From NCBI RefSeq assembly GCF_027595985.1, contig NC_073303.1, positions 366,471,636 through 366,535,635 on the forward strand: 64,000 bases of DNA, written 5' to 3'. Position numbers and translations under genes: made by a program. How positions within the stretch are numbered: position 1 is the first letter of the stretch; each line of letters starts with the position of its first letter. Shown in pieces: positions 52,466 through 63,470 of the stretch. This DNA comes from Sorex araneus. Its lineage: Eukaryota > Chordata > Mammalia > Eulipotyphla > Soricidae. Below the pieces are notes generated by a model that was not told where the DNA came from, ran no database searches, and was given only the letters and a program-made list of their open reading frames with translations.

Positions 52466-53589
52466 TCCAGAATGGAGTGTTTTAATCTCTGAGTACATTG
52501 CTCTGCCACGCGGCCCCACCTCCTGTGTTGTACCAAGGCCAAATACATTTTCAAGTCCACATGGGAAGTGAAAAAGGAAAGCAGAATTCAAAGACCTTTT
52601 TTTTTAAATTATATAACCAAAATGTTACACCTTTTTTTTTTAAGATTATTTTTTTTATTTTTTTAATGGCCAAGTGAGTAAACCGCTGTGAAACATTTTT
52701 AGCAGAGCAAAGACCCATGAAAGAGCTTCCTCCCGTGCGGGTAGAAAGACAGCTTCCACGAGCTCGCTCCGTGCCTGCCCCCAACCTGCAGGAGCGGGTG
52801 CGTGACTGAGGAAGATGTAGCCTGGGGTTTGGGAACTAAATGGCACAAGCTGGTCTGCAAGGAAAACATTCTCTCTGTGGTTTGATGTTTGTGATCAAAG
52901 ACTCTTGACTCTGACTTCGCTGACGGCCTCTCCGACCACACTCTTCTCTTGAGGAGGGTCTCTGGTAGGCAGTTCCAGACCATTCCCTCAGACCAACATC
53001 CTACAGGTAGGAAAATTGAAGAATTAGTGGAACTTTTCAGAAATTTCTAAAAGGTGTGGAACTTTCTGGAAATGGTGGCACTTTGGACTGTTAACCCCCT
53101 CTCACTATACACACACATTTTGTGGTGGCTTGCGCTCTCCTTCAGTCACCAGAACCTCCTAGAATGTTCTAGAATTATTTGGCCAGGATGAGCTGGGGTT
53201 TTGCACCATCGCATCCTTGTTTCCTGGAGGTGATGGAGACAGAATTGGGGCTCGGGCACTGTGGGAAGGGTGGTTGGAGGCCAAAAGGAGCAGGAGAAGA
53301 GGAGAGAGGCAGGGAAGCCGCAGGAGAGGCTAACAGACTTGCTCCATTCTCCGGGGGCTGCGTGTGGAGAGCAGCGGGGGCAGACGGACAGACGTTCCCT
53401 CTCAGGGTTCCCTTTGGACGGGCCTTCTAGGGAGGTGCTGCCGAGGAGTCCCCGCCACTCCCAGGACTGTCGCCCAGAGCAGCATGGCCCCGTCAGGCCC
53501 TCGTGCTGAGGCTGAGGGCCATGTGGTGCCTGGCTCTCCTGAGCAACACCAGGGAGACCCCACCCTCATTAAAAACGTTTCTGTGACAG

Positions 53590-53990
53590 GGCTGGAGCGA
53601 TAGCACAGCGGGTAGGGCATTTGCCTTGCACGAGGCCGACCTGGGTTTGATTCCCAGCATCCCATATGGTCCCCCAAGCACTGCCAGGAGTAATTCCTGA
53701 GTGCAGAGCTGGGAGTAACCCCTGTGCGTCACCGGTTGTGACCCAGAAAGCAATAAATAAATCACAGTAGCACTGTCATCCCGTTGCTCATCGATTTGCT
53801 GGAGCGGGCATCAGTAACGTCTCCGTTGTGAGACTTATTACTGTTTTTTGGCATATTGCATATGCCACGGGTAGCTTGCCAGGCTCTGCCATGTGGGCGA
53901 GATACTCTCAGTAGCTTGTCAGGCTCTCTGAGAGGGGCGGATGAATCAAATCCAGACCGGCCGCATATAAGGCAAACACCCTACCCGCTG
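53590..53990 (+). mobile_element. Composite SINE: standard unit plus second GTAACGTCTCC unit
   Basis: 53590-53760 is a young SINE (GGGCTGGAGCGATAGCACAG to CAATAAATAAATCA). It runs straight into CAGTAGCACTGTCATCCCGT, GGGCATCAGTAACGTCTCCG, GGCATATTGCATATGCCACG, GGGCGAGATACTCTCAG, ending in a SINE-like GGCAAACACCCTACCCGCTG and A/T-rich tail. It is the longest copy of the second unit in the window. Confidence 0.8.
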
Positions 53991-54394
53991 TGCTAATAAA
54001 TAAACAAACAAACAAATAAATAAATAAAACATTTTGGTGAGAATTCCCAGAAACGTTTTTGTGGGAATTGCTAGAATTCCCAGAGCCAGGAAGTGCACGC
54101 AGGCTGTTGGAGTCCAGGTGCCATGAACCTGCTCGCGTGTGTGAGGGGCTCTCTGGGGAACGAGGCTCACAGTCGGCTCTCGCATGCTGCTTCCCTGGCC
54201 CCGGCTGGCCCGGAGCCTCCTAGCAGTCTTCCATGGTGACCCCTTTCCCTGAGAGACGCCACGTGGGCCGGTGCTGCCAGGAGCCCTTTGGATCTCGGCA
54301 AGGCTGACTGAACGTCACAGCCCGGGGCCTTTGGATACAGACCCAGGGAGCTGGGGGCAGACACACAACAGGGAAAGGGTCCAAGGAATGAGGC

Positions 54395-54650
54395 CAGCAC
54401 ACACCCCACACAGGATCATTCCGCACAAGACACATAGCACATACCACCCCCCACAGCATACAACATCATCATACACCACACATACACTAGACACACAACA
54501 CGCAGGTACCACACAACATCACAATGCATACCACACAATAGCATCATCAACAACCCACATACCCTGCTCAAAACCACCACACACCACACATGCACAACAC
54601 ACCTGTGTAGTACACCTACACACACAGACACAGACACACACATTCCCTAC
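54395..54650. repeat. ACACC/CACA-rich low-complexity stretch
   Basis: Interspersed CACACA, ACCACAC and CATACAC words; imperfect. Confidence 0.9.
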
Positions 54651-54659
54651 CATTATGCA

Positions 54660-55200
54660 TGTGTGCATATAAATGTTCTTTTGATGGATTAGCTAGTTTA
54701 AAATGTTGGTCCACGTTTGTTGAAGAATCCAAACAAATGATTTGAATCATTAGGTAACTGGTAGGAACTCAGGAAATGAGATTCCTGTCCAGGATGTGTC
54801 AGGTAAAATATAATGGAGATTAAAGGCAAATGGAGAAAATTTCAGAAGCAACGAGGCAAGGATAAAACGATGTACCCACATAAAAAGCCGAGTGGGAGGG
54901 AGCCCCAGATGAGCCTATGATTCTTCCAGAACGGGGCGGGGGGTGGGGGTGGAATGCAGGCTAGAGGGGCACAGCCTAGGTCCAGGCTTTCCTGCAGAAA
55001 GGCAGAGCATGGGAAGTGGGGTGGTCTATGCCTCAGCCCCCTCCCCCATGTAGCCTTGAGCCGTCCCTGCCCTCCCCACTCAGGAATCCGAGTGGGGAGC
55101 TGCGGAGGGAGAGGGAAGAGAAGCTTCTCGAAGTTAGGTTTAATTTTCTGGAGTCCCTGACTTCCGTGGTCATAGTCCACGCCCATCCCTGTGGACCCTT
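54660..55200. other. Intergenic stretch without recognised gene
   Basis: Unique-looking sequence; no repeat or coding pattern recognised. Confidence 0.6.
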
Positions 55201-55216
55201 CAAATAATGGACCCAA

Positions 55217-55751
55217 GGCTGCCCTCTGGGGCCCAAGGCTGTCCTCTGGGGCCCAAGGCTGCCCTCTGGGCTCTAAGGCTGCCCTCTGGGGCCCAAGGCT
55301 GCCCTCTGGGGCCCAAGGCTGCCCTCTGGGCTCTAAGGCTGCCCCCTGGGGCCCAAGGCTGCCCTCTGGGCTCTAAGGCTGCCCCCTGGTCTCTAAGGCT
55401 GCCCTCTGGGCTCTAAGGCTGCCCCCTGGGCTCTAAGGCTGCCCTCTGGGCTCTAAGGCTGCCCTCTGGGGCCCAAGGCTGCCCTCTGGGGCCCAAGGCT
55501 GCCCCCTGGGCTCTAAGGCTGCCCCCTGGGGCCCAAGGCTGCCCCCTGGGGCCCAAGGCTGCCCTCTGGGCTCTAAGGCTGCCCTCTGGGGCCCAAGGCT
55601 GCCCTCTGGGGCCCAAGGCTGCCCTCTGGGCTCTAAGGCTGCCCTCTGGGGCCCAAGGCTGCCCTCTGGGCTCTAAGGCTGCCCTCTGGGGCCCAAGGTT
55701 GCCCCCTGGGGCCCAAGGTTGCCCCCTGGGGTCTAAGGCTGCCCTCTGGAC
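55217..55751 (+). repeat. 20-bp minisatellite, about 27 copies, two interspersed variants
   Basis: Each unit starts GGCTGCCCTCTGGG and ends either GCCCAA (A) or CTCTAA (B). The 20-bp phase is kept without an indel over about 535 bp. Parts show a 60-bp B-A-A order. CCTC/CCCC is a second variable position. Confidence 0.97.
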
Positions 55752-56754
55752 TTCGGCCGACTCCCGATGGGCCTGATTCTGCCCGGCACCACCTACCCTG
55801 TCTAATTCCCTCCAGGCCTCTCGATGACTTCAGGAGCCATGAACCTGAAGCAGTGGCTGGGGCGGACAGAAACCCAGTGATGTCCTGGAGTGTCCCACTC
55901 AGTCTGTCCACTCGGTGCCTGTCCTGGGAACGCCCATCTCGGCCACTGCTTGGCAGGAAAGGAAGCAGTGGTCCCGTGCAGCTGCGTCCCTGGGACCCAG
56001 CCCTGGAAGTGGCTTTGCTTTTGGTCCTTCCTTGGCGAGGCCCTGCTGGGAAGCTGGATTTTTCTCCTACTGCGGACAGAGGAGTTAGACAGGACCCAGG
56101 AGCCTCCGTGGCTGTTTACATCTCTAACCGCAGGACACGTCCTGCTGGCCCAAGGAAGGCAGAAATATTAAGAAGGATGGGATGACCTTCCGGACGCTGC
56201 TAGGTCACCGCTCAAGTCTGTCTTGAGACAAACAAATTTGCCTGAATGTCTACACGAGGCCACTGACCATGGCTTTTGCAGAGGCATTTCCGGGGTGCTC
56301 TGACTCTGCCTGGCCAGGGACCACACCCTAGCACCGCCCTACAGAACACCCTCTCCGACTCCACATTCAGGTCAGGGAAGAGGGAGCGCACGGCCCAGTT
56401 GGGAGCCCCTCGCTCAGCCCGTAATCGGCCCCAACGAGCGTGTTCCCGTCTGCCTGAGGCTGACGCAGGAGGGAGATGAGGGAGACGAGGTCTAACCCAC
56501 GGTCCGGGCTCGGGGGAGAAGCAGGGCTCTGACAGGGCTGAGGATTTAGGGTTGGTTGCACCCCCCTGGGCTTGGGGGTTGCCGGTGCAGGTGACATTCT
56601 GCTGAGCCCACTGAGGGTGACCGCAGATGCTGTGCTCATCCGGGAGACGTACAAGCCTGCATACGGGCACAATAGCATTACTACTTTCAGTGGAAAGATA
56701 AAGGTAGGGGAGAGAGAGAAAGAGAGAGAGGGGGGGAGGAGGTGAGGGAGGGAA

Positions 56755-56845
56755 ATTGTGCTTAGTTGGTCAGGAGTTTGATCCTCAGCACCACCCATGG
56801 TCCCAGAACACCACCAGGAGTGACCCGTGAGCAGAGCCAGGAAGA
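56755..56845 (+). mobile_element. SINE 3' part passing into a GGAA tract
   Basis: AGTTTGATCCTCAGCACCAC, CACCACCAGGAGTGACCCGT, GAGCAGAGCCAGGAAG, then (GGAA)n in place of an A tail. Confidence 0.7.
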
Positions 56846-57069
56846 AGGAAGGAAGGAAGGAAGGAAGGAAGGAAGGAAGGAAGGAAGGAAGGAAGGAAGG
56901 AAGGAAGGAAGGAAGGAAGGAGGGAGGGAGGGAAGGAGGGAGGGAAGGAAGAAGGGAGGGTGGGAGGGAGGGAAGAAAGAAAGGGAAGAAGGGAAGAAAG
57001 AAAGAAGGGAAGAAGGGAAGAAAGAAGGGAAGAAGGGAAGGGAAGAAAGGGAGGGAAGAAAGGAAGAAA

Positions 57070-57135
<66 letters not shown>

Positions 57136-57520
57136 GAGAAGGAAAGAAAGAAGGAAAGAAAGAAAGAAGGAAGGAAGGAAAGAAGGGAAGAAGGGAAGAA
57201 AGAAGGGAAGAAGGGAAGGGAAGAAAGGGAGGGAAGAAAGAAAGAAAGGAAGAAAGAAAGAGAGAGAGAAGGAAAGAAAGAAGGAAAGAAAGAAAGAAGG
57301 AAGGAAAGAAAGAAGGGAAGAAGGGAAGAAAGGGAAGAAGGGAAGGAAAGAACAAAAGAAAGAAAGAAAGAAAGTAAGAAAGAAAGAAAGAAAGAAAGAG
57401 AGAAAGAAAGAAAAGGGAGAAAGAAAGGAAAGGAGGAAGGAAGAGAGGGAAGGAAGGGAAGAAGGAGGGAAGAGAGGGAGAGCTGAAGGGAAGGAGAGAG
57501 AAAGAAAGGAAAATAATAAT
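56843..57520. repeat. Polypurine tract (GGAA)n/(GAAA)n
   Basis: About 0.68 kb of nearly pure purine. Contains segmental duplications (GGGAAGAAGGGAAGAAAGAA blocks at about 57001 and 57183), like the tract at 3482-4372. Confidence 0.97.
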
Positions 57521-57539
57521 AAAGAGATAAAGCAAGCAA

Positions 57540-58700
57540 TCAAGACAGAGAAAAGTAGAGAAGTAGGGCACAGTCCTGGTGCCCTACTTCTGGTGTCAAA
57601 CAGATGGCCTGGGCCCTTTCTCGTGGGATCACGAGGTTAACTAAAGGAAGATCCAGTCCACATTCCTGAAAGACGGGGGAGCGCCCTGGTGGTGGGAAGG
57701 GAAACAGTTTCCTTGCTGAAGGAGAAGGGGTGATTCTCTTGGTTTGGTTCTGAACCCAGGCCCCTTGCAGAGCGTGTGCTCCGACCCCACGCTGTCTCTC
57801 TGACCCCGGCAACGATTTCAACCAATGCCAAACTTGTCCAGACAAGCAACCTCTCTGGAAGGCCTGCATGTGGTGCTAATGAATGAATGAATCTCTTGTC
57901 AATGGCCCAGATTTAGACAAAGGTCACAGTCGTTGGCCATAACATACAGAAGTAGCCAAGATCAAGAGGAGATGAGAAAGTTTTTCCAAGTAATATAGAA
58001 GATGGCAAATAGACCACACTGGCTGCTAGGTGGTCTGTTCCGGGAGGGGTGACCTGAGTCGACCTGCAGAGAGATTGGGATCATCTCACTGCCACTGGAC
58101 GTGGTCCTGAAACCCAGTCTCCATCCTGAATCCGAGGCAGCGTCCGACAGGGAACCACTCTACGCTGCTCCTGCCCCGCGCGGGACTTCTCACAGTCTCT
58201 GGGTGCAGAGAACTCAGGGCCCAGGAGGCTGTCGAAGCAGAGGTGCCGGGGTGGAAGGCAGGTGGGAGCTGGCGCTTGGCCCCTGGGAGAGTCTTCTGCC
58301 AAGGGGACATGGCTGGACCTTGGTGGCATCCGGCACTCTAGCTGTGAAACCTCTGCCCCTCACGCCCGGCACCTTGGCCCCAAATATCAGCAGGTACTCT
58401 CTGCTGGATGCTGGGATGCAGGAAACAGTGCTGGGGGGGGGGGGGTGCGAGTTTGTGGCAGGATGAAGTGAAACCAGAGTCTTTGCCTACCAGAGGGGAA
58501 CAAAAGGCTGAAAGTGTGGTACCCCGGGTTGGCTTGGCCTCTGTGTGGCATATCAACAAGTCCACTCAGGCAGGGGGACAGTGACGCACTCAGAGAATCT
58601 GTCCCTTGGATGATCCTACAGTCTCTGAGCTGCCCAGGATGAGCGAATGGCTCACTCTAGGACTGTGGGGGAAGGTGGAGACAGCAGCAAAACTCCCAGA
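57540..58700. other. Intergenic stretch without recognised gene
   Basis: Unique-looking sequence with a G11 run at 58433-58443. No repeat or gene identified. Confidence 0.55.
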
Positions 58701-61115
58701 GAGAGGCAACACCACCTCTCAAATAAAAGCCTGAAGTCGGGCCGAAACAAAATGTGAAGTGAGAATCGTAAGCAGAAAAATAAATATCAGGGAGATCAGG
58801 TCAGGACAGTCATTCCATTTGATATGACAGTAGAACGAAGAGGATTTAAAAAAAAAAAAACAACCAAATATGTTTGGCGGTCTCTAAAGGCCAATGATGG
58901 AAAATCATCCATAAAAATGAACAAAATAGGATGAAACAATAGCCAGGCAGTAATAATTGAAAAACTAGGCTGGAAACCTCAGAAACAGCAAAAAATAATA
59001 GGTGTCCCTCATAATGAAAAACTCAATGGCTAGGATAAATGGGAGAGCAGAGGCCAGCAGAGAGTTGCCGAGCAAATTGAGGATTGTAATATAGAATGCA
59101 CCAGATAAAAAAACAGAGATGTGGAAAGAAAGAAAATAAGGCAGACAGGGCAGAACTGTGGCTCTGTGATAGAACATAAGTCTTGGTCGTGCGAGGCCCC
59201 AGGTTCAATCTCTGCACTGCAAAAGCAAAAACAAAACAAAACGAAACAACAACAACGAAACAACTCTGGATAGTCACAAGAAGAAATAGGGGAAGGGGGT
59301 TGGGTGTCAGTTCCCCACTAGACTATTAAATCCCCCCAAAGTCAGTCTTGTTCTCTGCTCTGCTCTCCCGTTAGCCTGTGGCACCATGCCTGGCACAGGG
59401 GTGCAGGGTCTGTGAACAGGAACTGAGTGAGGTAACGGACACGCTGAGACTTCCTTGGGAAATGCATTCAGGCACTTGACTTGTTTGGGAGAGATCAAGA
59501 GCTCTGACGGGAAAACCATTAAATTCTCTGAAAAAAGTCATAGGAACACGATCAAGAGCTTTAGAAACCAGGAAGAAAAACAATGTTGATTTTTCCCTAG
59601 CCCAACAAAAGGGAGAGAAGAAAAGTCAAAAGGGGACAAGGATAAACTAGACTATAACCAAGTCTAACTGGATTAGCAATAAGCACAATAATTATAAATT
59701 AAATCAACTTGATAAATCTGTCAGGTCGCATTAAGTGAATAGAAAAAGGCACTAAATCAAATCCATGAATTTCTAGATCAGTGAAAGGTTATGATGAAAA
59801 ACTTGGGAGATGAGTTTCAAGTCACATGTTAATCAAATGAAGTTTTCACAATATTAATAATAAATAAAATTAAATCAGCAAAGAGGAAAAAATTTGCTAA
59901 GGATAAAGAAAACTTTATCATCATGCTGCAAAACAGTCCGCCAAGATATAATAATAACAATTGTGTATGTGCTAGATTGTCAAGCCTGAAATATTTAAAG
60001 TAAAATGAAAATAAATGAAACTAAAAATACCAAAAAAAAAATAAAGGGGGGGTCAACATTAACTAGGCCAGGGCCAGAGTGGAAGATTTGAACACATCTC
60101 TGTTACAAACTGGCAGGTCAAACAATAATTAGACAGTATATAAATTTGTTCAACATACTTGATAAAAGCAAAACTGACCTAAGGGATAAAACTCTAGGAG
60201 CCTAAGTTTATTGAAAAGAGGAAGCATGAACTCTTCAAAGAATCAAGCATATCTTCTAAGGGATAAAATGCATTTTCAAATGCATTTGTATCTTTTTAAA
60301 ATTTTTTGCTTTTTGGGTCACACCCAGTGATGCATAGGGGTTACTCCTGGCTTATGCACTCAGGAATTAACTCCTGGCAGTGCTCAGGGTACCATGTGGG
60401 ATGCTGGGAATCGAACCTGGGTTGGCCACGTGCAAGGCAAAACCCCTACCTGCTGTGCTATTACTCCAGCCCAGCATTTGTATTTTTAAAAAGCAACTCA
60501 ATAATCAATTTGAAAATTCAATATGCTTCAATTTTCTTCAACTAAAATGTGCACTTGAAAAACTCATGAGATAAAGATGATTTCATGATAAGTAGTGAAT
60601 ATACACAATGGAATAGTATACAGCTCTAAGAAAGAACACATTTGTGCAATTTACCACAATATGCATGGAACTAGAGGCTATCATCTGAGTGGTGTCAGTC
60701 AGGAGGAAAGGGACAGATACAGATTGATCTCTCTCATATGTTGGACCTAAAGATACACAGCAAGGGAGCAACAAAGGGTCAATCAAAGGCAACACAATGC
60801 AAGAACAAATCCATATATCTGAGTTGGTGGGGAGTAGGGGGCTTTGAATGGAAGGGATATTGGGGTCCTTGAGGGAGGAAGGTGGGTTCATGGATGATGA
60901 GGTTGTGGTGCTGGAATTATCTGTATGGGAAACCATAACTCACAGCATTGTAAACCACAGAACCTCGATCAATAAGAAAAGTTTTCAAACATGATTTCAT
61001 CATTGTTGGTGTAAAATGTGCACTGGTGGAGGGCTGGGTGTTCGACCATTGCATGACTAAAACTCAACCATGAAAGCTTTGTAACTGTATCTCACGGTGA
61101 TTCAATTAAAAAAAA
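58700..61115 (+). mobile_element. Long degraded L1 (ORF2 relic and 3' end), interrupted by a SINE
   Basis: A-rich + strand. 59930-60200 follows the order of the L1 ORF2 endonuclease region (GATATAATAATAACAATTGT, GTGGAAGATTTGAACACATC, GGCAGGTCAAACAATAATTA). 60595-61115 follows the ORF2 end and 3' UTR (ATGGAATAGTATACAGCTCT, ATGCATGGAACTAGAGGCTA, TGCACTGGTGGAGGGCTGGG, AACTGTATCTCACGGTGATT, A-run). Frames are broken throughout. 58700-59600 is assigned with less certainty. Confidence 0.7.
60300..60474 (-). mobile_element. Young SINE inside the L1 relic, with target duplication
   Basis: TTGCTTTTTGGGTCACACCC, GGAATCGAACCTGGGTTGGC, ATTACTCCAGCCC. Flanks GCATTTGTATCTTTTTAAA and GCATTTGTATTTTTAAA. Confidence 0.95.
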
Positions 61116-61125
61116 AATGGTTTTG

Positions 61126-61318
61126 GGGCCGGAGCGATAGCACAGCGGGTAGGGCGTTTGCCTTGCACGTGGCCGACCCGGGTTCGATCCCCGGCATCCC
61201 ATATGGTCCCCCAAGCACCGCCAGGAGTAATTCCTGAGTGCAAAGCCAGGAGTAACCCCTGAGCATCGCTGGGTGTGACCCAAAAAAGCAAAAAAAAAAA
61301 ATAATAATAATAAAATAA
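61126..61318 (+). mobile_element. Young SINE
   Basis: GGGGCCGGAGCGATAGCACA, GGGTTCGATCCCCGGC, CCCAAAAAAGC and an A/AATAA tail. Inserted just after the L1 A-tail. Confidence 0.95.
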
Positions 61319-61968
61319 AAAATTCTGCTTCCCCTCCTTTCAATGCTCTCCATTTTGAAAAAAAAATGGTTTCATGATGGCAGTGAGAGAGATGATGGAA
61401 GTAAGCAGAGTGCTACTCTGGACCCACCCAGTCCCCCGGGGAGTCAGACTTGGGCTGAGACTCAGTCTTTCATTGACATCACTTCTGTGTCAGTCACACT
61501 TGGGGTCTGGAGGAATTCATCATTTAGAGCCAATACCTAGTCATTCCTCAACGGCCTAGATTATTCCATCTTCAGTGCTTCATCCCTCAAGGAAAAGGTC
61601 TTAGATTTTGTTGGAGGGAAGCTTTGAGGAAGATCTATAGCATGTGGATCAATCACTCGTACACTTGCACATTGTACCTTTATGTCCTTTATGTCCATTT
61701 TACATGTGTGCACTTATATACACAGACTTCCTCCAGGAGACACAGGATTCCTGAGTTAACGGTCTCTGGATTGATGACTAGCTCCCACAGGGCCAGTGTA
61801 GTGGCTAGTCTTGGCTCTCGTTACCGTGGTTCTAGCCAGAGGAAGTTGTTGCATAAACCAAACAGCAGCCTATGAGGCAGTCTTCTCTCTCTTCCTCCTG
61901 GGGACACGGTGATCAGTTCCAGCACCAAAGATCTTCCCATCTGGGACCTGTGCATTATTACTGGGTAG

Positions 61969-62138
61969 TGTGGAGAGCCTCCACAGGACCACAGGACAGT
62001 GCTTTGTAACAACAGTTGCACTGTGCTTGTAAATTGCACCCTGCTTGTAAATTGCACCGTTCTTCGTAAACAACACCTGTGTGCTTCGAAGCAAGAAGGA
62101 TCTCCGAGTTGCGTGTTTCTAGCGAAGCGGGCCGGACA
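61969..62138 (+). mobile_element. Short solo LTR with 6-bp target duplication
   Basis: Starts TGTGGAGAGCCTCCAC and ends GCGGGCCGGACA. GGGTAG flanks both sides (61963 and 62139). It shares its ends and AACACCTGTGTGCTTCGAA / AAGGATCTCCGAGTTGCGTG with the LTR at 42296-42638 (reverse). The segment with the TATA and poly(A) signals is absent. A 6-bp duplication suits class II (ERVK-like) integration. Confidence 0.85.
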
Positions 62139-62225
62139 GGGTAGAGTAGATATGCCTTTTTGGATTTGGAGGTTTAAGTGTGGTCACCTGTGTTCTGCTA
62201 GCTTGGGGCTCTATTGTGTCTCTTG

Positions 62226-62310
62226 AAAGCATGGAGTCCCTCTCGATGGCTATTCCACAACCCCCCTTGAAAGCATAGAGCCCCTCTCGATGGGGGCCTC
62301 CACTACTATT
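62226..62310 (+). repeat. 44-bp direct duplication
   Basis: GAAAGCATGGAGTCCCTCTC and GAAAGCATAGAGCCCCTCTC start 44 bp apart (62226, 62270), two copies with a few differences. Confidence 0.8.
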
Positions 62311-62681
62311 CCACCTGTATTATCACCCAGGAGAGGAGCCATCCTTTTAAGAATCTGGGCCCTCCTAACCCCCCTGGGTAGTTCAATGCCTTAAGCACTG
62401 CAATGGCTTAGTTGAGTCTTCGGGGCCTCCTTGTCGGTACTGACCACATGGGGATAAATCCAAACCCAGGCTCCCACCCAAGCACCGTATGATGGATTCC
62501 CAGCCATTAGGGCTGCAAGGGGACACGGAGTACTTTGGCCAAGAGAAATACAATAGAAATAATGTTTAGGAACTTGGATGGAGATAAAGTCATTCATAGA
62601 ACGAGGCTGATTGAAACACATTATATTTGCCTAGTATAGATCACATTTCCCCTGCTTCTCCCTATATCTGATCAAGTAAAT

Positions 62682-63470
62682 TGAAACTCTTGGGGCGAGG
62701 AGGACAAAGAATACTTCGGCCTTGGTCGCCGTGTTGCTCCGAGTCACGGTTCGCCGACCTTCTCGGGGACAGATTCTGACCTCGGCTTCATTCCTCCGCC
62801 TGTCTCAGGCCAGTGAGCCCCTGACGGAGGCACCCCAGCGCAATGGTTGCCGCAGAGAATGTGGCAGGGGAAAGTCCCCAAATTGCCGCCGTGATGTTCC
62901 TGCAGACGGTTTATTGCCTGTGCCAGCAGCCACCGAAGAGGCTGTCCCCTACCCTCCCAGGCACTGCTTTTATGGGGCCAATAAAGGAACAGGAGGTGGA
63001 AGCCGGGAAACTGTCAGGTCGATAGGGAACTCCTGGTCGCCCCTGCTCGAGGGACGCCTTTTATGGCGCTCTGCCCGGTCCTGAGTTTGCACCTAACGGA
63101 GACCGGCTTCCCCTTCATGGAGCTGTGTTTTGGGGGAGCCATGTGTCAAAGGCTCCCCGCCAGCCAGAGGAACTTTCTGGGGCTCTCCCCCACTTCTCCT
63201 GGCTTCCGAGGCGACAGAGCCAGCGTCTGCTCTCCACGCCCGACAGCTAATTCGCGTGTTTGCAAACCGTGACTGCTGCTGGCTCCCCACTCCCACCCGC
63301 CTCTCTCTCCTCGCCGTCGCCACATCACCCCCGCTTCCCGCGGAAGGAAGCAGCTCATACACCTGTGATCAATACTCCACGGACAGGGTTGGACTTCCTC
63401 GCCGAATTCCTCCTCATCAGAGAAAATGAGGTGCAGGAAAGCGTCATGGCTTAGCCCAGACACGTAAAAC
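62682..63470 (-). mobile_element. Possible LTR, minus strand
   Basis: On the minus strand a TATA-like CCCATAAAAGCAG (near 62970) preceded by ATTGG is followed about 45 bp on by CAATAAACCG (near 62927), then a GC-rich stretch ending CCCCAAGAGTTTCA. That is U3-R-U5 order. The left end TGAAAC and the right end CAGACA could be the termini, but no matching target duplication was found. It may instead be unique GC-rich DNA. Confidence 0.35.

Noticed and set aside
58700-61115. A functional L1
   Set aside because: Frames are broken throughout, and a SINE interrupts the element; it is a relic.
62843-63025. 60-codon open frame starting MVAAENVAGES
   Set aside because: Short, lies within the suspected LTR, and shows no family resemblance or splice context.
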